Assembly: GCA_963828285.1 (NCBI GenBank)
Contig: CAWHEB010000006.1
Span: 90,399 to 154,398, forward strand
Direction of reading: 5' to 3'
Source: DAIOEK01 sp963828285
Lineage (GTDB): Bacteria > Chloroflexota > Anaerolineae > Anaerolineales > Anaerolineaceae
DNA: 64,000 nucleotides
A program made the position numbers and the translations under genes. Under the pieces are notes generated by a model, which made no database searches, had not been told where the DNA came from, and worked only from the letters and a program-made list of their open reading frames with translations. Positions 63,133 to 64,000 of this stretch are shown here, piece by piece. How positions within the stretch are numbered: the first letter of the stretch is position 1; every line of letters starts with the position of its first letter.

Positions 63133-63438
63133 AACGAGAAATCTACTTATTTGTTTGGGAATTGTTTCTCTTTCATTTCAATGTAATCAACAATTTTCTT
63201 AATTATTTAGAAACCCAAATGTATCGAATACAAATTATATTATTTGGTTATAAATTGCAATCCCCTAAAATCCTATATCATACTTCCTCCGCCGGGGATT
63301 CTTCCAATTGCGCTCGAGAATCATCCCGGTGTGAAAAATACCGAAACATTCACTGTCCCATCTCCCCTATTGCATATTCCCCAATACAAACTACACTAAG
63401 TGTATCCACTTTATCAACATTAGAGTGAGGGAGAAAAA
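63133..63438 (+). other. Intergenic region at the right end of the island
   Basis: 306 bases. The left part is AT-rich and belongs to the island; from about 63285 it becomes GC-richer. It holds a 13-base palindrome TACACTAAGTGTA at 63392-63404 that may be an operator, and GAGGGAG as the ribosome site of the next gene. No gene is supported (a possible 88-codon frame at 63162 is not convincing). Confidence 0.6.
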
Positions 63439-63996
63439 ATGAAAAAGCGCACACTATTCCCGCTCATGCTCATGGCAGTGTTGGTTGGGGTGTTCTTCAC
63501 CGCCAGCCCGGTTCAGGCAGCGCCTGTGCAGGCGATCTGTTACGATAAGAACCAAAAAGTCATCCCCTGCACGCCTGTCCCCAACAAAAGACCCCGGAAG
63601 ACAAAAACCCCAGTGTATGTGTTTATACCATCCAAGACACCTTCGCCCACCGAAACATTTACGGCAACCTCCGCAGCCACTCCCAAACCCACTTCAACCT
63701 CGTTGCCCCCCACAAAAACTTTCACGCCAACCAGCAGTGCCACGGTAACCGCGGTATTGATTCCGCTGACCGGTAATAATAATATTAGCGGTGGTATTAA
63801 TCCCAACCCCGTGCCAAACCCTGCGCCAAATCCCGCCCCGGGTCCATTCTCGTTATCCCCATTGGGAGTTGGCAGTCTGGTTGGGATCTTGATCGGCCTG
63901 TTGGTCGCAGGCAGACTGCTGCCAGCCGTATTCAGAAACCGGAAAGGCGATCTGCTGCCTGCTGTCAATAAGCATCAAATGTCAGGTAGCACATAA
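63439..63996 (+). CDS. Stalked surface protein with C-terminal membrane anchor
   Basis: 185 residues. Signal peptide (residues 1-27, cleaved near SPVQAAP), a short Cys-containing part (AICYDKNQKVIPCTP), a Thr/Pro-rich stalk (residues about 50-105), a Pro/Asn repeat run NPNPVPNPAPNPAPGP near residue 125, then a membrane helix (about 143-165) and a short basic tail. It has no catalytic domain. It is probably a cell-envelope protein of the Anaerolineae stalk type. Monocistronic, GAGGGAG ribosome site. Confidence 0.7.
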   Translation: MKKRTLFPLMLMAVLVGVFFTASPVQAAPVQAICYDKNQKVIPCTPVPNKRPRKTKTPVYVFIPSKTPSPTETFTATSAATPKPTSTSLPPTKTFTPTSSATVTAVLIPLTGNNNISGGINPNPVPNPAPNPAPGPFSLSPLGVGSLVGILIGLLVAGRLLPAVFRNRKGDLLPAVNKHQMSGST

Positions 63997-64000
63997 ACAT

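Larger units (their letters stand above)
59430..63285. mobile_element. AT-rich restriction-modification island
   Basis: Base composition changes abruptly near 59430 and again near 63285: the interior is strongly A/T rich with long A and T runs, and both outsides are GC-richer. It carries a complete methyltransferase, endonuclease and Vsr set and nothing else, and its left edge abuts a truncated ORF. No transposase, integrase, tRNA or clear direct repeats were found, so the mechanism of arrival is not shown. Limits are approximate. Confidence 0.65.

Noticed and set aside
63540..63968. 142-residue minus-strand Gly/Val-rich frame
   Set aside because: Shadow of the Pro/Asn/Thr-rich stalk of the surface protein on the plus strand.

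Overview
The window looks like part of an Anaerolineae-type Chloroflexota chromosome. This is inferred from style rather than from a marker gene: many lipoproteins with Thr/Pro-rich stalks, frequent GTG/TTG starts, paired DegV proteins, a DUF4388 plus MglA-like GTPase cluster, and roughly mid-40s percent GC judged by eye (not counted). At least ten genes carry frameshifts, nearly all repaired by deleting one base and often in a homopolymer run. The sequence is therefore probably an uncorrected or lightly polished long-read (metagenome) assembly, and most broken genes here should not be read as true pseudogenes. thiP, with about six shifts, may be an exception. I found no rRNA, tRNA, CRISPR array or transposase.

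Layout. 1-2.1 kb: end of pstC, then pstA and pstB (phosphate uptake; PstB has an altered Q-loop). 2.2-4.7 kb: a DUF362 lipoprotein and a polyferredoxin that reads as a NapH-NapG-like fusion. 4.7-6.7 kb (minus strand): xseA-xseB-DUF212. 6.8-11.7 kb: membrane proteins, DinB, META, VOC and MFS genes. 11.75-16.9 kb: a thiamine salvage operon led by a TPP riboswitch (thiamine pyrophosphokinase, thiB, shattered thiP, ABC ATPase, DUF402), followed by a HicB-like/DinB fusion. 18-20.1 kb (minus strand): DUF4388, small GTPase and V4R protein, a likely signalling module. 20-24.3 kb: glycosyltransferase, methyltransferase, Tat-exported flavodoxin, DegV. 25.1-26.8 kb: PhoU-like regulator and Pit phosphate transporter. 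26.8-32.7 kb: PLP decarboxylase, lipoprotein, VOC, YdeI-like, MacB-type ABC exporter, thioredoxin-fold protein. 32.9-38.3 kb: DUF4345, DegV, DUF1295, DUF1475, a membrane-anchored LuxR regulator and two SDRs. 38.4-40.8 kb: ECF sigma factor, anti-sigma factor and a COG4315 repeat lipoprotein. 40.9-49.2 kb: GNAT, ClbS-like, acyl-CoA ligase-like, two beta-propeller lipoproteins, acyltransferase, DUF2007-like. 49.3-51.2 kb: NarL-type two-component system. 51.7-56.4 kb: livKHMGF branched-chain amino-acid importer, visibly more GC-rich than the left part. 56.4-56.9 kb: a non-coding stretch packed with inverted repeats. 57-59.2 kb: two unknown zinc-ribbon proteins. 59.4-63.3 kb: an AT-rich island with a Sau3AI-like restriction system (5mC methyltransferase, MutH/Sau3AI-fold endonuclease, Vsr nickase). 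63.4-64.0 kb: a stalked surface protein.

The best-supported points of interest are the TPP riboswitch whose terminator 3' arm contains the Shine-Dalgarno of the next gene, the restriction island with an ORF remnant at its edge, the NapH-NapG-like fusion, the HicB-like/DinB fusion, and the hairpin cluster at 56.8 kb. I do not see a clearly unprecedented multi-gene system; the DUF4388/GTPase/V4R cluster and the two zinc-ribbon proteins are the least explained loci.
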